DNA of 64,000 bases, taken from assembly GCF_024679245.1 (NCBI RefSeq), contig NC_090174.1, positions 41,502,688-41,566,687 of the forward strand. Reading direction: 5' to 3'. A program made the translations under genes and the position numbers. Numbering within the stretch: the stretch's first letter is position 1; every line of letters begins with the position of its first letter. This stretch comes from Pseudorasbora parva. Its lineage: Eukaryota > Chordata > Actinopteri > Cypriniformes > Gobionidae. Below are positions 26,481 through 39,316 of this stretch, piece by piece. Under the pieces are notes generated by a model. That model saw only the letters and a program-made list of their open reading frames with translations. It searched no databases and was not told where the DNA came from.

Positions 26481-27598
26481 GATATATTGTCGTGGATTTA
26501 TGCAAAGTCGGGCTTCTATTATTTTACTGCAGTGCTTAACTGAATGATTAGTGTCAACGCACTTAGATAGAACCAACCCCCATCCCTCGGTAAGTTTTCA
26601 AGCCTCGAATGTCTGTTGGCAGTCTGGTCCTGAAGGTGATTTATTTTGATGAAGACCATAGATGAAAACTCAAGAGAATAAGAGAAGAGAATACATTTTA
26701 GAGAGGAGCACACATTTGCTTGATACAATTTAGTCTCAATCTTGTAAAAATATCAAAATATTTTTATTGGATATTTGGACTGGAGTCATGGATCTTGCAG
26801 ATGTGCAAACAAGTCTAGAGGTAGTTTAGAGGTAAGCTGGTTAGTTTACCTCTAACAGCACAGATAAAAGTGTTTTATCTATATTGCACCTTGAGGTCTG
26901 AATTGGCAACCTGGCTGGATAAGAGGCAAATACTGTGATAGGCCTAGCCTATATTTTAAATGCATTGCTCGAGTATTCAACCGAACCATCAAGAGATATT
27001 CCTCCAAAACTGGAAAACCAAATAGGCAGGAGCCGGGACGAGTGTGCACATGCCCATATCATTAACTATGACATTTGCCCAGGTACATGTTAATGTCAGT
27101 GAGACTGAACCAGAGACGCTGGTCTTGAATGCATGTGCTGATAATGCAGTTGACCTCAATATATCCACATAAAGATAATAAAATCCACTTTGTGAATTAA
27201 TACTTGGTCTTTTCTTTTCTTGTTTGTTGTTTACCTTCTGTCTTTCTGTATTCTTTCTCTTTCCTTTTTCTTCACATTCACTTTCCTGAGAGCTGTCACC
27301 ATGAAATCAAAATGGAATATTGGTATTTATTATAAACTATTGATCAGTGTACAACAAATTTCTTAAATTCACGTGCTCTCGTAATCTTCAATCAAAATCA
27401 CATTCTCTCTCGATGATGTGCTTACAACATTAGGTCAAAGAAATAGCAAACCACAACCATCCAATGTTCCAAATAGTTCCTGATGGACAAAATCAAGTCT
27501 CGCACTTAATTTTTTCTTGTTCGAGAAGCTTTTAATTTAGACAATGGGAAATAAATCTCTATTGCAAATTCTTCATCCCAACTTTGTAAACTGAGGTG
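26481..27598. other. No recognised feature
   Basis: Non-repetitive AT-rich DNA. A 69-codon minus-strand frame (26519-26728) has no recognisable motif. A pyrimidine-rich stretch (27200-27290) precedes nothing identifiable. Confidence 0.5.
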
Positions 27599-27797
27599 CA
27601 CTGTAAAAAAAAATCAGGTCTCCAACTGAACATTTTCTAGTGACTGATCACATCTAATTTTTTCAGTTGGCCAAATTGAATTTCTTTGAATTAAATTGCA
27701 TAAATTCACAGAAATTCAATTTTGCCAACTGAAAAATTTAGATGTGATCAGTCACTAGAACATTTTCAATTGGAGACATGATTTTTTACAGTGTGTA
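27599..27797. mobile_element. Near-perfect hairpin MITE with CACTGTAAAA ends
   Basis: The whole 199 bp folds on itself: CACTGTAAAAAAAAATCA at the left is mirrored by TGATTTTTTACAGTG at the right. CTAGTGACTGATCACATCTA at about 27638 is mirrored at about 27740. CACTG tips suggest a CACTA/EnSpm-type MITE, flanked by TG on each side. Confidence 0.8.
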
Positions 27798-27799
27798 TA

Positions 27800-28520
27800 C
27801 TTTCTAACATCAACTTTTGTGGCAATACCCCTTCACGAGGGAGTCAGGACCCAACTCCGGCAGTCCTACATTGATTTTATTTGAACTATGAATAGCTGGA
27901 GGAGGGAAGGTGCCTCGAGGTCTTTCCTTTGTGAGTTGACCTGGTGAGAGGTGACCTCTGGGCAGCCTTGTGACTGACATAAGCATTCATTATACTGCCT
28001 ATGTTGCAACAGCAAGTCTCTAAGGATGCATACTGCTAATCTATTAATGCAGGAGTAGATAATGAGACCACAAAAGATTTTCAGGGTGATCCAAACCAAG
28101 GCAAGGTTTCTCACAATGTTGAAATGTTGTCACTTAAGTGACAGAAACAAACTTAAAGGCAGTCACAGCAGGTAGGAGGAGAAGATGAAGGCCTTGAACT
28201 CCCAAGTAGCAGCAGTCCGAATTTTTTTTCTATTTTAGTGGAGAAAGCCTGTGCTGAAAACAGCATGGAACATATGTTATATGCTTAATATATAATATTC
28301 TGAATGAATTAGTTTGAGTCTTTATCACAATAAAGTTGAGCCTGTGTTGTCTCGTAATCTTTCATGCAGGTATAAGAGCAAATATTTAAATATTTAAGTG
28401 TTTATGATGTCCTTCTCTGATTCAGTCTTCAATTAGTCCAGGATATAATAGCGAGATGGCCTTGAATCTGGTATTTGGTGTATTTTGGTTTTTGAAGTCT
28501 TAATCACATGAAATATCTGC
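27800..28520. other. No recognised feature
   Basis: An 82-codon minus-strand frame at 27866-28114 shows no domain, splice context or family resemblance. No repeats with readable ends were found. Confidence 0.5.
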
Positions 28521-28524
28521 TTAA

Positions 28525-29317
28525 AGGGTTAGTTCACCGAAAAATGAAATTAAGAGTGGGGTGAGTCATACATTTCATTAATGACTCACCCCAATGTCGT
28601 TCCACACCCGTAAGACCTCTGTTCATCCTCAGAACACAGTTTAAGATATTTTAGGTTTAGTCCGAGGCCTTTCTGTCCTTTGAATGTAAGTGTATGCCCA
28701 CTTGCTGTCCACGTCCAGAAGGTAATGAAAACATCATTAAAGTAGTCCATATGTGACATCCGTTGGTTAGTTAGACTCTTTTGAAGCGTCAACAAAACAT
28801 TTTGGTCCAAAAATAACAAAAACTACTACTTTATTCAGCATTGTATTCTCTTCCGTGTTCCGCAAATAAAGATTCAAAAGGTGATGAATCAAGATTCGGA
28901 TCGCGTGTCAAACTGCCAAACTGCTGAAATCACGTGACATTGGTGATACGAATCACAAATCAATCTGCTGATTCACAACCGTTTGATTCTTTTTTTGAGG
29001 TTTGAAAACAAACACGGAAGAGAAGACAATGCTGAATAAAGTCTTTTTTGTGTGTTATTTTTGGATGTATTGTCAACGCTTTAAAAGAGTCTAACTAACC
29101 AACGGATGTCACATATGGACTACTTTAATGATGTTTTCATTACCTTCTGGACGTGGACAGCAAGTGGGCATACACTTACATTCAAAGGACAGAAAGTCTT
29201 TTAAATCTAAAATATCTTAAACTGTGTTCTGAGGATGAACAGAGGTCTTACGGGTGTGGAACAACATTGGGGTGAGTCAATAATGAAAGAAATTAATTTT
29301 TTGGGTGAACTAACCCT
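28525..29317. mobile_element. TTAA-flanked MITE with inverted arms of about 350 bp
   Basis: AGGGTTAGTTCACC at the left is mirrored by GGTGAACTAACCCT at the right. The arms continue through GTTCCACACCCGTAAGACCT and CCTTCTGGACGTGGACAGCA with few mismatches. TTAA lies at 28521-28524 and 29318-29321. This is a well-known teleost repeat type. Only a small loop near 28850-29000 is unpaired. Confidence 0.85.
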
Positions 29318-29321
29318 TTAA

Positions 29322-29883
29322 CATTGCACTGCAGATTATTTTAAAACAGTGACACTAATGCAGACTTGTGGCCAAAAGTTAGAAAACATGGAACATCCTA
29401 AAATTAGCTGCAAACTATTAGAAGCTGCTTATTTGATAAGATATAATTATTTGTAAATATTGTTGTTTCTTTATTCTGGTTTCAGTAATTTCCTAAACAG
29501 TAATTTCCTGTTCTAGCTCTTTTTTTCAATGAAGAGTTTCTGAAAAAGGATATGTGGCTGGACTGAATTATTTTGATTAATTTAGTCATTGTTTTATAGC
29601 ATGAGCTATATAAAAAGTAGTGTTAGACAGACTTTATTTGTTTAAGTGAAACATTTACACTGCCATTTTTTCGCTTAATCGTTATAGTTCAGTTTGATCA
29701 TATTTCTCATCAAGGATGTTATGATATTTTGATCTGCATGACTTTGTCGGTCTTTACAGAGGAAAAAAATTATATATAAAGAATCCAACAGCCTAGGTTC
29801 ATACCAGTGATTTTCCTCTCAGGGGAAGGGTTACATCTTGATTCAGGTTTTTCTGCTGTGTGCAGAGTTAATTAAGAGACAGT
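29322..29883. other. No recognised feature
   Basis: AT-rich DNA without repeats, long frames or inverted ends that I could identify. Confidence 0.5.
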
Positions 29884-30010
<127 letters not shown>

Positions 30011-30349
30011 GAATGTCATCATGCTCCTTGTGTCCCCACCAACCAGCAAGACAAATTTTTATCAGGCAAATTGATCTCTTCCAACCTGATATTTTTGGAC
30101 CATGCTAAGCCTAATCTGAGCTTGTTTTTTAGCATTAAAACAGGCCATAAAAAAAAAAAAAACGTTCTACCAGAAAGACTGAGAGGGCAGGTGAATGTTT
30201 GCATTGTATTATTTTAATTTTTTAAAGTATTAACAGATGGCATTGAGCTACAATGATTCATGTTTAGTTGTAAGTTATTTGGTGTAGACCCCATCCCTAG
30301 TCTGAATCATAGGGGGGTGCAGAGGAAGCTGATCCGGCCTGAAGATGAA

Positions 30350-30393
30350 GGGGCCAGGGCCAGGGCCAGGGACAGGGACAGGGACATAGGGAT

Positions 30394-30448
<55 letters not shown>

Positions 30449-30449
30449 T

Positions 30450-30540
<91 letters not shown>
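30350..30540 (+). repeat. (GGGACA)n hexanucleotide array
   Basis: Starts as GGGCCA units and becomes GGGACA, with two ACATAG interruptions near 30385 and 30447, about 30 units in all. G-triplets spaced every six bases could form G-quadruplexes. The Arg/Asp/Gly/Thr frame through it is a by-product. Confidence 0.95.
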
Positions 30541-30559
30541 ATCTGGTGGTGGTGGGTAG

Positions 30560-31225
30560 GACGGAGGGGAACGTCAGTGTCTTCAACTGCGAACGTGAAA
30601 CAGAGTTCTTTTATACTCTAAGTGTCAAGTAGTGATTTGCCATATTATGAATGATGTGATAATAGACATCTTGGTAGAACTTATGCTAAAAGCTATCATT
30701 GTTGCATTTTTTGTCTACCAGTAAAGATTTCTCTAAAACATGTACATTAAATAAATAAGTTGTTGAAAACACCAATGTTACTCAAACCAATCCTCTTCCT
30801 AGAAGTTTTGGTTTTAAAGGTCCACTGAAGTGCCTTGAAATGCTCAGCATTATTCAATGTGTTAATGTAATTTCCACAGAAACAGTAAGAGGACATATTG
30901 ATCAGCAACACACATGTGACAGTGTGTACAGCAAACAAGCTAAAAACCAAGAACTAACTTCATACATTCATTATTTTTAAATGTCAAAGGATTATTTCAC
31001 CACCCTATGTAAACCTGCAAGGCTTCCTGCTGATGCTTCACGCCTTATTGCCTGTATCCACTTTTGTCTCCTTAAAAGCTGTAATGTAATTCAGGTTTTT
31101 TTAGATTGTTTGCTGTACACCCTGTCACACAGCAGCGTTTAGGTATTGTTCTGTCTTTTGTTAGAAATGACAGGGAGGCAACTTCACACAATACAAAGTC
31201 AATGGAGAGGGCTGGATTGTCTCCA
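30560..31225. other. No recognised feature
   Basis: Non-repetitive sequence. A 67-codon minus-strand frame (30747-30950) is unrelated to anything recognised. Confidence 0.45.
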
Positions 31226-31235
31226 TCCCCTTATC

Positions 31236-31400
31236 CCCTAAAAAAATATTGTTGGTTTAACTTAAAAAAGTAAGTAACCTTGTTGCCTTTAAATTTTAAG
31301 TTTATTGAACTTAAAAATTTGAGTTGATACAATGAAGAAAATTGGTTTAATAAATAGAAACTCAATATAGTATTGTATCTGAACCACACTTTTTTTTTTT
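31236..31400. repeat. Fish MITE fragment (TTGGTTTAACTTAAAAAAGT)
   Basis: GTTGGTTTAACTTAAAAAAG and GAACTTAAAAATTTGAGTTG are familiar pieces of an abundant fish non-autonomous element. Ends are not preserved. Confidence 0.45.
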
Positions 31401-31734
31401 TTGATAAATCATGAAAATAGCACATTTTGGCATGTTTCACTGTCATCACATGTGCCATTCACCTTGTAAATAGTAAATATGTAAACAAGTGACCGATTTT
31501 AGCCACAGTTTAAAGGGACGGGAAACTTTAGATTCTAGAGAGCATTTGATTGGACAGCAAATCTGATGATTAGCTCAACTGCAGCATGATATCATCAAAA
31601 TCATTGATTCATGTCGTTGGTTTAAATTAACCATCATTTTTAGAATGTAGAATTGTTGGGTAACCCTTGCATTTTTTATTTCCGGTACTTCCCAATCTAC
31701 GGAGCCCCGGCCGCACATGACATGCAGTAAAAAA

Positions 31735-31915
31735 CTAGTAGGCTAAATTGTGCGCACATTTTACTATTTCGTTCCCTTGATTTATAAATAGTGCGCACGT
31801 TTAACTAATTCTTTCCCTCGATTTACTAAACCGTGTGCACGTTTAACTAATTTGTTTTGCACGATTTATAAATCGAAGGAACAAAATAGTAATTTGTGCA
31901 CACTATTTACTGGAC
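31735..31915. repeat. Degenerate tandem/inverted repeat of about 50 bp
   Basis: GTGCGCACGTTTAACTAATT-like units with TCGATTTATAAA recur in direct order at about 31750, 31790 and 31830. They end with an inverted copy (ATTTATAAATCGAAGGAACA) near 31865. Confidence 0.6.
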
Positions 31916-32124
31916 GCTCTTTCTGTTTGCTTTAGTTAGTTGCTTGTTTTATACTAAATGGCCTAAAAGTTTACTTTTAGAATACATTTTCTATAAACTT
32001 TGTCTGCATTAGATGTTTGTTTTACTGTGCTGGAAAATATGATCTGGAATTAATATTAATTTTATGGATAATATTTTCTTTTCTTATGGTTTGGCATTTA
32101 ATAGCTTTAGTAACTATTTGTTCT

Positions 32125-32480
32125 AACCAAATTATATATGGTTAGAACAAAAATGCTAAATATTGGCCGGTGTATATTGGTTAACCACTGTATTCAGTTT
32201 ATATATAAAATTAAATTGTAATAATTTATTCAAATTAAAATATAATAATTAAATGGAATTAATTAAATTCAAATATATGATTAGATCAAAAATACCAAAT
32301 ATTGGCCGACCACTACATGTTCTGAAATTACACATACATTTCTTTTTATTAAAATAAATAAAATAAAAAATCGAATTAATGAAAAATAAATACTTAAATG
32401 CAATTAATAAAACTAAAATTATAAATGATTAGAACAAAAATACCAAATACTGGCCAATATATCGGCCGACCACTAGTAAC
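32125..32480. repeat. Degenerate repeat with TATTGGCCGACCACTA motif
   Basis: Three or four copies of AAAATACCAAATATTGGCC with GACCACTA after it, at about 32150, 32290 and 32440, separated by AAATTAAT-rich spacers. The unit is roughly 150 bp. Confidence 0.6.
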
Positions 32481-32489
32481 TTTTTTCAT

Positions 32490-33300
32490 ATGAAAAATAC
32501 TGATTTTACAAAAATAAATATATTTATTGTTAAGTTTTTGAATGACTGTGATTTACTGTGGGGAAAAAAAACCTTTGACAACAACTGTTGGTTATTTTAG
32601 TCTGCTTTTGTAAGTTTTTGGTGGGCAGTAATACAGTTTTTTTTCAGCTGTCATCTTGCTCTTTTTTCTACTTTATTCTGAGGAAATTGCACTCAGGTTT
32701 AGGTAATGGAAATCCAGTTTGAGCCAGGATCTCTCTGCACGACGCATTTCTTCTTGACCTATGAAGGGGTAAGTTGAGGGGATGGGTTGTGCTTTTTGGG
32801 ATGAAATGACATATTCAGACATACATAGATTGTGCCCTCTAATTCTCACTCTTTCCACCTTTTTCAATTTCTTTTCATATTTCTATTCCATGTATTATGC
32901 ATAATAAAAGCCTGTGTTGGTCTACAATATTTTTCTTTCATGTCCAGACACACTTATCTTAATCTCATGTTCTCACTTCCCCTGTGCTACTTATCTGGTT
33001 ATGGATTCATAATGTGAGACCGGTTATTAATATGAGAATATTGCAGCCAAATTCAAGACGTTTTGGCCTCCTCCACATGAATGCAATCACTCCATCTCCT
33101 GCGCTCTGTCCCCTCACCTCTGCCATTTTCCTCTTTGTCTCCAAGAGAGTATATGTCCATCACATTGATTTCAACAGTCTTTCCAGACTTTATAAATAAT
33201 AATCAACATCACCTATCCAAACACTAGAGATCAGCAATACTTTATTAGACTCATTTTAGAGTATAGGTTTACGGGAAATGCTTAAGGTTATGCATTTTAC
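32490..33300. other. No recognised feature
   Basis: Plain AT-rich sequence. Frames at 32673-32867, 32832-33017 and 32984-33199 overlap each other without coding character. Confidence 0.45.
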
Positions 33301-33324
33301 ATTAATTATCTTATTATTTTAAGC

Positions 33325-33480
33325 TCTTAAAGTGATAGTTAACCCAAACATTAAACTGTCATAATTTACTCTCCCTCAATTTGTTCTAAACCTGTTTGAG
33401 TTTATTTCATCTGTTCATCTGACACAAAATTAAGAATGTTGGTATACAGTTTTCAGAATTTTTTTACATAAAAAATAAAT
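33325..33480 (+). repeat. Fish TTAA-type MITE fragment
   Basis: AGTGATAGTTAACCCAAACA followed by ATTTACTCTCCCTCAA and TTGTTCTAAACCTGTTTGAG matches the common teleost repeat beginning AAAGTGATAGTTCACCC. Only one end is present. Confidence 0.55.
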
Positions 33481-33519
33481 AAAAATAAATACATGACTTA
33501 GTGTGATTTATTTGCTGTT

Positions 33520-33722
33520 TTTCTCATGGGGACCCAAAATGTCCCTACAAGAACAAGGATTTAGGACATTTTGTCTCCCTAGGGTTTACACACACAGTCA
33601 CTTTTCATTATGTTTTGTTCCTATACTGTACAAACAGTATATTCTATCAACAAAACCTGTCCTGCAAAAACTCTCTGCATTTAATTTTCAAAAAACATCG
33701 CTATGATTTTTAAGCTGTTTTC

Positions 33723-33759
<37 letters not shown>

Positions 33760-34022
33760 GCACGCACACGCACACACGTTATGTGTTTTATGGGGACTTT
33801 CCATAGGCCCAATGGTTTTATACTGTACAAACCGTATTTATTATCCCCCTACACTGCCCCTGCTCCTAAACCTACCCATTACAGGAAACATTCAGCATTT
33901 TTACTTTCTCAAAAAAAAACTCCTCCTGTATGATTACCAAGATGTTTTCCTCATGGGGACCAAAAAATGTCCCCACAAGGACAAAGATTTTAGATATTGC
34001 CATCTTTGTCCCCATAACTAGA
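33520..34022 (+). repeat. Two tandem copies of a GGGGACC-type fish repeat with a CA microsatellite
   Basis: CTCATGGGGACC followed by AAATGTCC at 33524 is repeated in direct order at 33951. Between them is a (CA)n run (33722-33780), then TATGGGGACTTTCCATAGGC-like text and ATACTGTACAAACCGTAT. This is a familiar cyprinid interspersed repeat. Confidence 0.6.
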
Positions 34023-34029
34023 ATCAGTA

Positions 34030-36050
34030 TCCTTGATTAGTCTCTTATTTTTCGTTATTCCTCTCACTTGGAGTCTGGTGGTGAGAGCAATTATATAATT
34101 CCTGCAACTAATTGTAAAGGTTAGAGACTAGTGGAATACATTTCTAGATACTCACTAAATGCACTAAGAATGCACTAAATCAGGTGTAGGGGTCACCTCG
34201 TCCGTCCTTTTCTAAAAGCTCAGTAAGCGCTTTGCAGAAGCCCAGAGCACATGAATACTGATGAATGACAGGGACGCTGCCTGTGAGGAGACGCCACAAT
34301 GCTTTTTTTGCGAATCACAGCCACGCTAACACCTTATATCTGCCAAACACTGACAAAATCCAAAAGCAAACTCCCAAAAATCACCTAGGCAACAGGACCA
34401 TCCTGAAATTCTGATTTAGAATCTGTTTGATAAACTCCAGTAAAAGCTTTTCGGTTGTACCTAAACACACATACTTCTTGTTTTAGCTTTTGGATGCGAT
34501 CGATCCACTCCTTCATGTGAAGGAGCCTTTGAAAGTGTTTATTGCATCTCATCATTCACCAAAACCTGCTCGCTAAAGTAAAATCTAAACAGATCAGTCC
34601 TGCTTAGTCTATTGATTAATGCGGCAACATGTCGAGGTGGATCTGGGGTTTATCATGACTTTTTGTGTTATCTTTTAAATGCAAGCAAATATGAAAAGAA
34701 AAATAGACAGAATTTTGTTTTTAGATTTTCTATGAACGTATGAAAATGGGAACATTATGAGGTCTGCAGATGTCAATCAAACTCTACATGACAAGAACTT
34801 TTAATACAAACACAAACAGATTTAGAGATAATATTTGGTTGCTACGATTCCTTGTTTAATTTTATGTTTCTATTTCTCTCTTTTTTTCTAGCCTTATGGA
34901 CATCATCACAGTTAAAGCAGAAGGTTTATGAAACAGTTTCTTTAAACACTGCAATGTTTTCAGCATGATATATTGGTGCTACATCTTTAATATTTTATTC
35001 ATATAAACAAAGGCTGCTGGTAAGTATCTCAATAGATTAGTAAATAAATAGGCTACCTGTCTTAAGTAGAACTGTAAGCTGTCTTGACCAGTGCTGTTTT
35101 ATTGGATGTTTTCGAATGTGTGCTTAAAAATGACCTTTTTGATGTCATTCTGGATGACCATTTTGTTCAGTTTTCATCACAATACAGCTAATTCTCGGTT
35201 GTCTTGTAATCTTTTATGCAGCACATTTTTGTGTGTGCAAGAACTTCATATTCAAGACTCTTGAGGCTCTTGATTTTTTTGTCGTTGTTCCTCTCAGAAA
35301 ATCTTTAAGCACATAATGTGTCTCATTCACTAATCATTTCTTACCATTTGCGTGCTTCTGTGTGCATAAAAAGTTCTCAAGCTCTATTGCCATGCCATTT
35401 ACATCAATTGAATTTGCTCTTACCTTCCATAATGTTGATGAGTCATATTTTTTAATGCCATGTTAGCAACGAGGCAGTGTTTAACTGTCAAAGGAACTTG
35501 ACATGAGAGACATAAAAGAGGAACGTCACCCATCAATAGAAACCCATATGTGAGTCTTGAGTAACCCAGTCGGCACCTGGTGAAGACGACTTTATGGAAG
35601 ACACTTCTTTTTATACTGGGGTTTATTTACTTTTTATATTTGTCCTATTCCTTTTGTCAGTTGCTGGTGATGTAAATTAATGGTCTGAAATCACAAGGTC
35701 GTATCTGACTGTCAGATACTTCAAGATAGTATAGGGGTTTGGTTTGATGGTCAAATAAATAAAGGAAGCAAATAAAGTAAACAAAACAAAAAGAAAAGAA
35801 AGAAATTGAAAGATAAGGATGACTTTTGTGGAGTTACAGTAACATTTCTGTCTCTGCAGCATTAAGAAAGAGCACCTGCTGCGATCAGGCATCCAACCAT
35901 GCCGTCTTTCTGTTCCCTCCAATTGTTCCTTCTGTTCTCTGGCTGGTTTCCTTTGAACATGTACTGATCCCCCCCCCCCCCACACACACACACACACACA
36001 CCATCCCCCAAAACTTCCTCTTCGTATTTCTTTTCTGCTTTCTTTTTACT
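34030..36050. other. Mostly single-copy DNA, no gene recognised
   Basis: No splice-consistent coding frame was found. The stretch 34160-34620 has more even base composition than its surroundings and could be regulatory, but nothing specific supports that. A C-run followed by (CA)n lies at 35970-36001. Confidence 0.4.
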
Positions 36051-36060
36051 CTACCATGAC

Positions 36061-36533
36061 CAGTGATGCCAGTAACACGTTACTTATTAACGTGTTACTC
36101 TAATCTGACAACTTTTTTCCAGTAACGAGTAATCTAACGCATTACTATTTCCAAACCAGTAATCAGATTAAAGTAATTTTATCCAAGTCACTGTGAGTTA
36201 CTATTTTAGTCATTTTCCTTAGTAAAAAATAAATATATATATATTTGCTTTCTTCTTGTGTCTTGGGGAGAGTATTTTTTCAGGAAATAGTTTTTAATTT
36301 CAACTTAAAATGTCAGGAGATACATTGTCGACGTTACTGTTAAAAATACGAGTGAGTGTTGGCAAAAACGGTTGTCATTTTGTTGAGGCAGCAGGGATGT
36401 TGTCAGTAACTGCTGAATGTAACTAATAAAGTTACTTGTAATCTTAGTTGCTTTTAAAATCAAGTAATTTGTAAAGTAACTGTTACTTTTTAAAGGAGTA
36501 ATCAGTAATGAGATTACTTTTGTGGCAACACTG
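36061..36533. mobile_element. hAT-like MITE with CAGTG(A/T)TGCC ends
   Basis: Starts CAGTGATGCC and ends GGCAACACTG. The interior is full of GTAACG/AGTAAT repeats mirrored between the arms (AGTAATCAGATTA, AAGGAGTAATCAGTAATGAG). Flanks ACCATGAC and CACATGAC share six of eight bases, a possible hAT duplication. Confidence 0.75.
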
Positions 36534-36541
36534 CACATGAC

Positions 36542-37348
36542 ACACTTGGTTAGTCCATGTAATAGCACAACTCCCATGACAATCTGGACCTGACGACATT
36601 GACTAAATGTTAAGGAGCCAATTAACTTCTTTAAAGATAGTTCTGGCTGGAAAATGTAACCTCAAATGGTGCTAAGGAATGAAGCAAACTCATAAAAGGC
36701 CTTAAACCTTGTTGACAAAGAACAAAAAGAGAAGATTCTTCATCTCCAATTTTTTAAGCAAAGTTTTTATTGAATAATATGTCTTTCCAGTTTTCAATCT
36801 TAAATTTGTTATATCATTTTACAGCTTGTCCCAAGTGTCTTCAGTTTCAAATAAGTTTCAATTAACTAACAGCTCTGACTGCTTACTCATTATTAATACA
36901 TATTCTTTCTTTTCTACCTTGGCCCCAAGATCCTCATTAGCTATGGAAGGTCTGCCGTATCCAGCCTACCTGACCTCGGACCACCTGCTCTGCATGCTTG
37001 CTCTCTCTACTCATCTGTTTGTATCCCACCAAGCCTGTCGTCATCATACGTAGGTAGACTCCCCATGACAGACTCTTCTTGACCTCAATTGTCATCACAT
37101 CACACTGTGCTGAAAAAGCTATACTCTGAAACGGTAACTTTCCAAGCTGCTCATAATAGTTGAACTATGAGGCATTTTAATGAGAGCATTTAACTTGACA
37201 AGATCATTTCTTGAGATTATTGAACAGAATTACTTTAAATACAACAAAACGAGAGAGTAAACAGCAACATTTAACTAAATAATATATACGATTTAAAATG
37301 CTGCACTGGGGCTGAAGGAACTCTACAGATGAGGAAAACCAATTTCTT
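36542..37348. other. No recognised feature
   Basis: A 75-codon plus frame (36826-37053) begins in AT-rich DNA and shows no domain. No repeats with clear ends were found. Confidence 0.45.
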
Positions 37349-37800
37349 GGCCCCACTTTATATTAGGTGGCCTTAATGTACTACTTACATCAAAATATAA
37401 GTATAAAGTACTTATTGTGTTCATATTGTAATGCAAAACCCTTTTGCTGATATTGAGGTGTGTGGGATACGGGTAAAGTTTGGGACAGGTGTGGTGGTAT
37501 GGGTATGTTTAAGGGTAGGTTCAGGTGTAAGGGAAGTATCAATAGTGTAATTATACATGTAACTAAATGTAACAGAAATGTATTACAGATACGTTTTTAC
37601 ATAAAAATGTATGTATAAGTGCATATCAAATTATAAATTAAAATGTTAATACAAAGTAGTTAAGGCCACCGGCCCCACTTTATATTAGGTGGCCTTAACT
37701 ACTATGTACTTACATCAAAACATAAGTACAATGTACTTATTGTGTTCATATTATATTGTAAAGCACTTTTGCTGATATTGAGGTGGGATAAGGGTAGAGT
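37349..37800 (+). repeat. Fish repeat GGCCCCACTTTATATTAGG, one full and one partial tandem copy
   Basis: The first copy begins at 37349 and the second at 37671 with the same 19 bases followed by TGGCCTTAA. Both continue ACTTACATCAAAA-ATAAGTA and TGCTGATATTGAGGTG. The second copy stops near 37800. Confidence 0.75.
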
Positions 37801-38390
37801 TAGAAACTCTCGAAACCTCACAAAACTAATTTCGGACAGCCTTCTAAGGCAGTGAAACAGTTTAATGATCTACAGCTAAATAGAGAGAGCTTTGGTGAGA
37901 ACTAAACACATATTTAATTACTACATTGGTAATTTCTCACTAGAAATGACATCAGTAGTGGAAAATATTGGTTAAAAAAAACATACATTTACACACAAAT
38001 TGACCAGCAAACGCAACTTTCGGACACCATCTTATTTCCCCAGCTCAACTGTCACTGAATGGAAAGCACAGGATTGTGGGATATCAAAGGAAGCGAAGGA
38101 TACATGTACGCTGCCTTTAAAAATCAATCAGATGAAGATATCTCAGGAGACAGGAAGTGAAGCAAACATTAGATTCAGACGTGTCTTGGTGCCTTCAAAT
38201 GTGTCCTCTGATGGCAGCATTTTCCAGGTTTCGGACGCAGCCCAGGAGGGCAGAGGAATTAGTCAGTATAAAGGGAGTGATCCAGGTGCAGGGAATCCAA
38301 GGAGAGCGGGAAAGATGATAGGGAAGTGCAATCAGGTGTGAGAAAGGGAGAAACATGGTAAATGGAGTCCAGGACAGGCGTGGATGTGAC
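37800..38390 (+). repeat. Fish interspersed repeat with GGACAGCCTTCTAAGGCAG
   Basis: GACAGCCTTCTAAGGCAG and later GGACACCATCTTATTTCCCC, AGACAGGAAGTGAAGC and TTCCAGGTTTCGGACGCAGC match an abundant cyprinid element recalled from memory. The 113-codon frame at 38000-38341 lies inside it and is not a gene. Confidence 0.5.
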
Positions 38391-38407
38391 AACTATCTTC
38401 TATTAGA

Positions 38408-39316
38408 GAAAAGTGAAGCCGCCAACGTTCGAATATGGCACTGATTTGAGATCCAAGTCTGCACAGTGACCCCAAAGCGGCAATTTCCCCAAGTTTCTCT
38501 TGAAGCCAACACAGTGACTTAAACTGCGATTCATCGGCTGCTAGAAACTCTCATTGAGCCCCATGTTAAAATGCCCAACTTTACAGCTGATTTTTTTTAA
38601 TAGCCTTATTCGTTTACATTATATATATTCTGCATAATTAAGAGTGTGGCCACTTTGAGTGGCAGATGAATAGCTGTTTTTCTGCTGTCTGTTACTCATC
38701 ATGTCACCTCAGCTCCAGCCACATCCTGCCACTTTGCCCATTGTCAGTTATCTGTTCTGTGAGTGAATCGCAATGACACACTGCCAAGATGGCAACAGCC
38801 AGCTCTTCTCTACTTTACGCTTCAGAACTGCTCTTCAAAATCCTATGGGCAACGTCACGGACACTACGTCACTATTTTTTTTACAGTCTGTTCTGCTCAT
38901 GTAAAAAGCAGGAAGTAGAACTGCGATATCAAAACCCTGCCAACTCCAGCAGTATATGTTAGCTGCAGAATAACTGTTGGCGTGAAATAAATGTAGAAAT
39001 TAAAGTTAAAGCTCTAATCTTCTCCCGAGAATCCTGAAAAAGTTTTAGTTGATGCTTCATTGACAACTTCGCTCAGACAAGCTGTCAATCATGACGTCAA
39101 CTAAAACCAAACTTATTTTACACTTGAACTTATATCAGCGTGATAAAAATGACCTAAAATGACTAAGATTTTTTTGGGGAAAAAATTATGTAAAGTGTAA
39201 TTTGATTGTTTAGTTTGTTTTGCATCCCATTAGAATACATGGAGGGTGGGGTTTATGAGCTATACTGGGACCAGCCACCAAGGGGCGATCGAGATGCTTT
39301 GGCTTCACTTTTCAGG
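38408..39316. mobile_element. Inverted-end element (AAAAGTGAAGCC ends)
   Basis: AAAAGTGAAGCC at the left is mirrored by GGCTTCACTTTT at the right. The inner part is the same family as 9033-9560 in opposite orientation. No coding frame. Target duplication not resolved. Confidence 0.65.

Noticed and set aside
30260..30586. Gly/Thr and Leu/Ser/Pro/Cys repeat frames
   Set aside because: They are produced by the GGGACA array.
38000..38341. 113-codon plus frame
   Set aside because: It lies wholly within a recognised fish interspersed repeat and has no protein resemblance.
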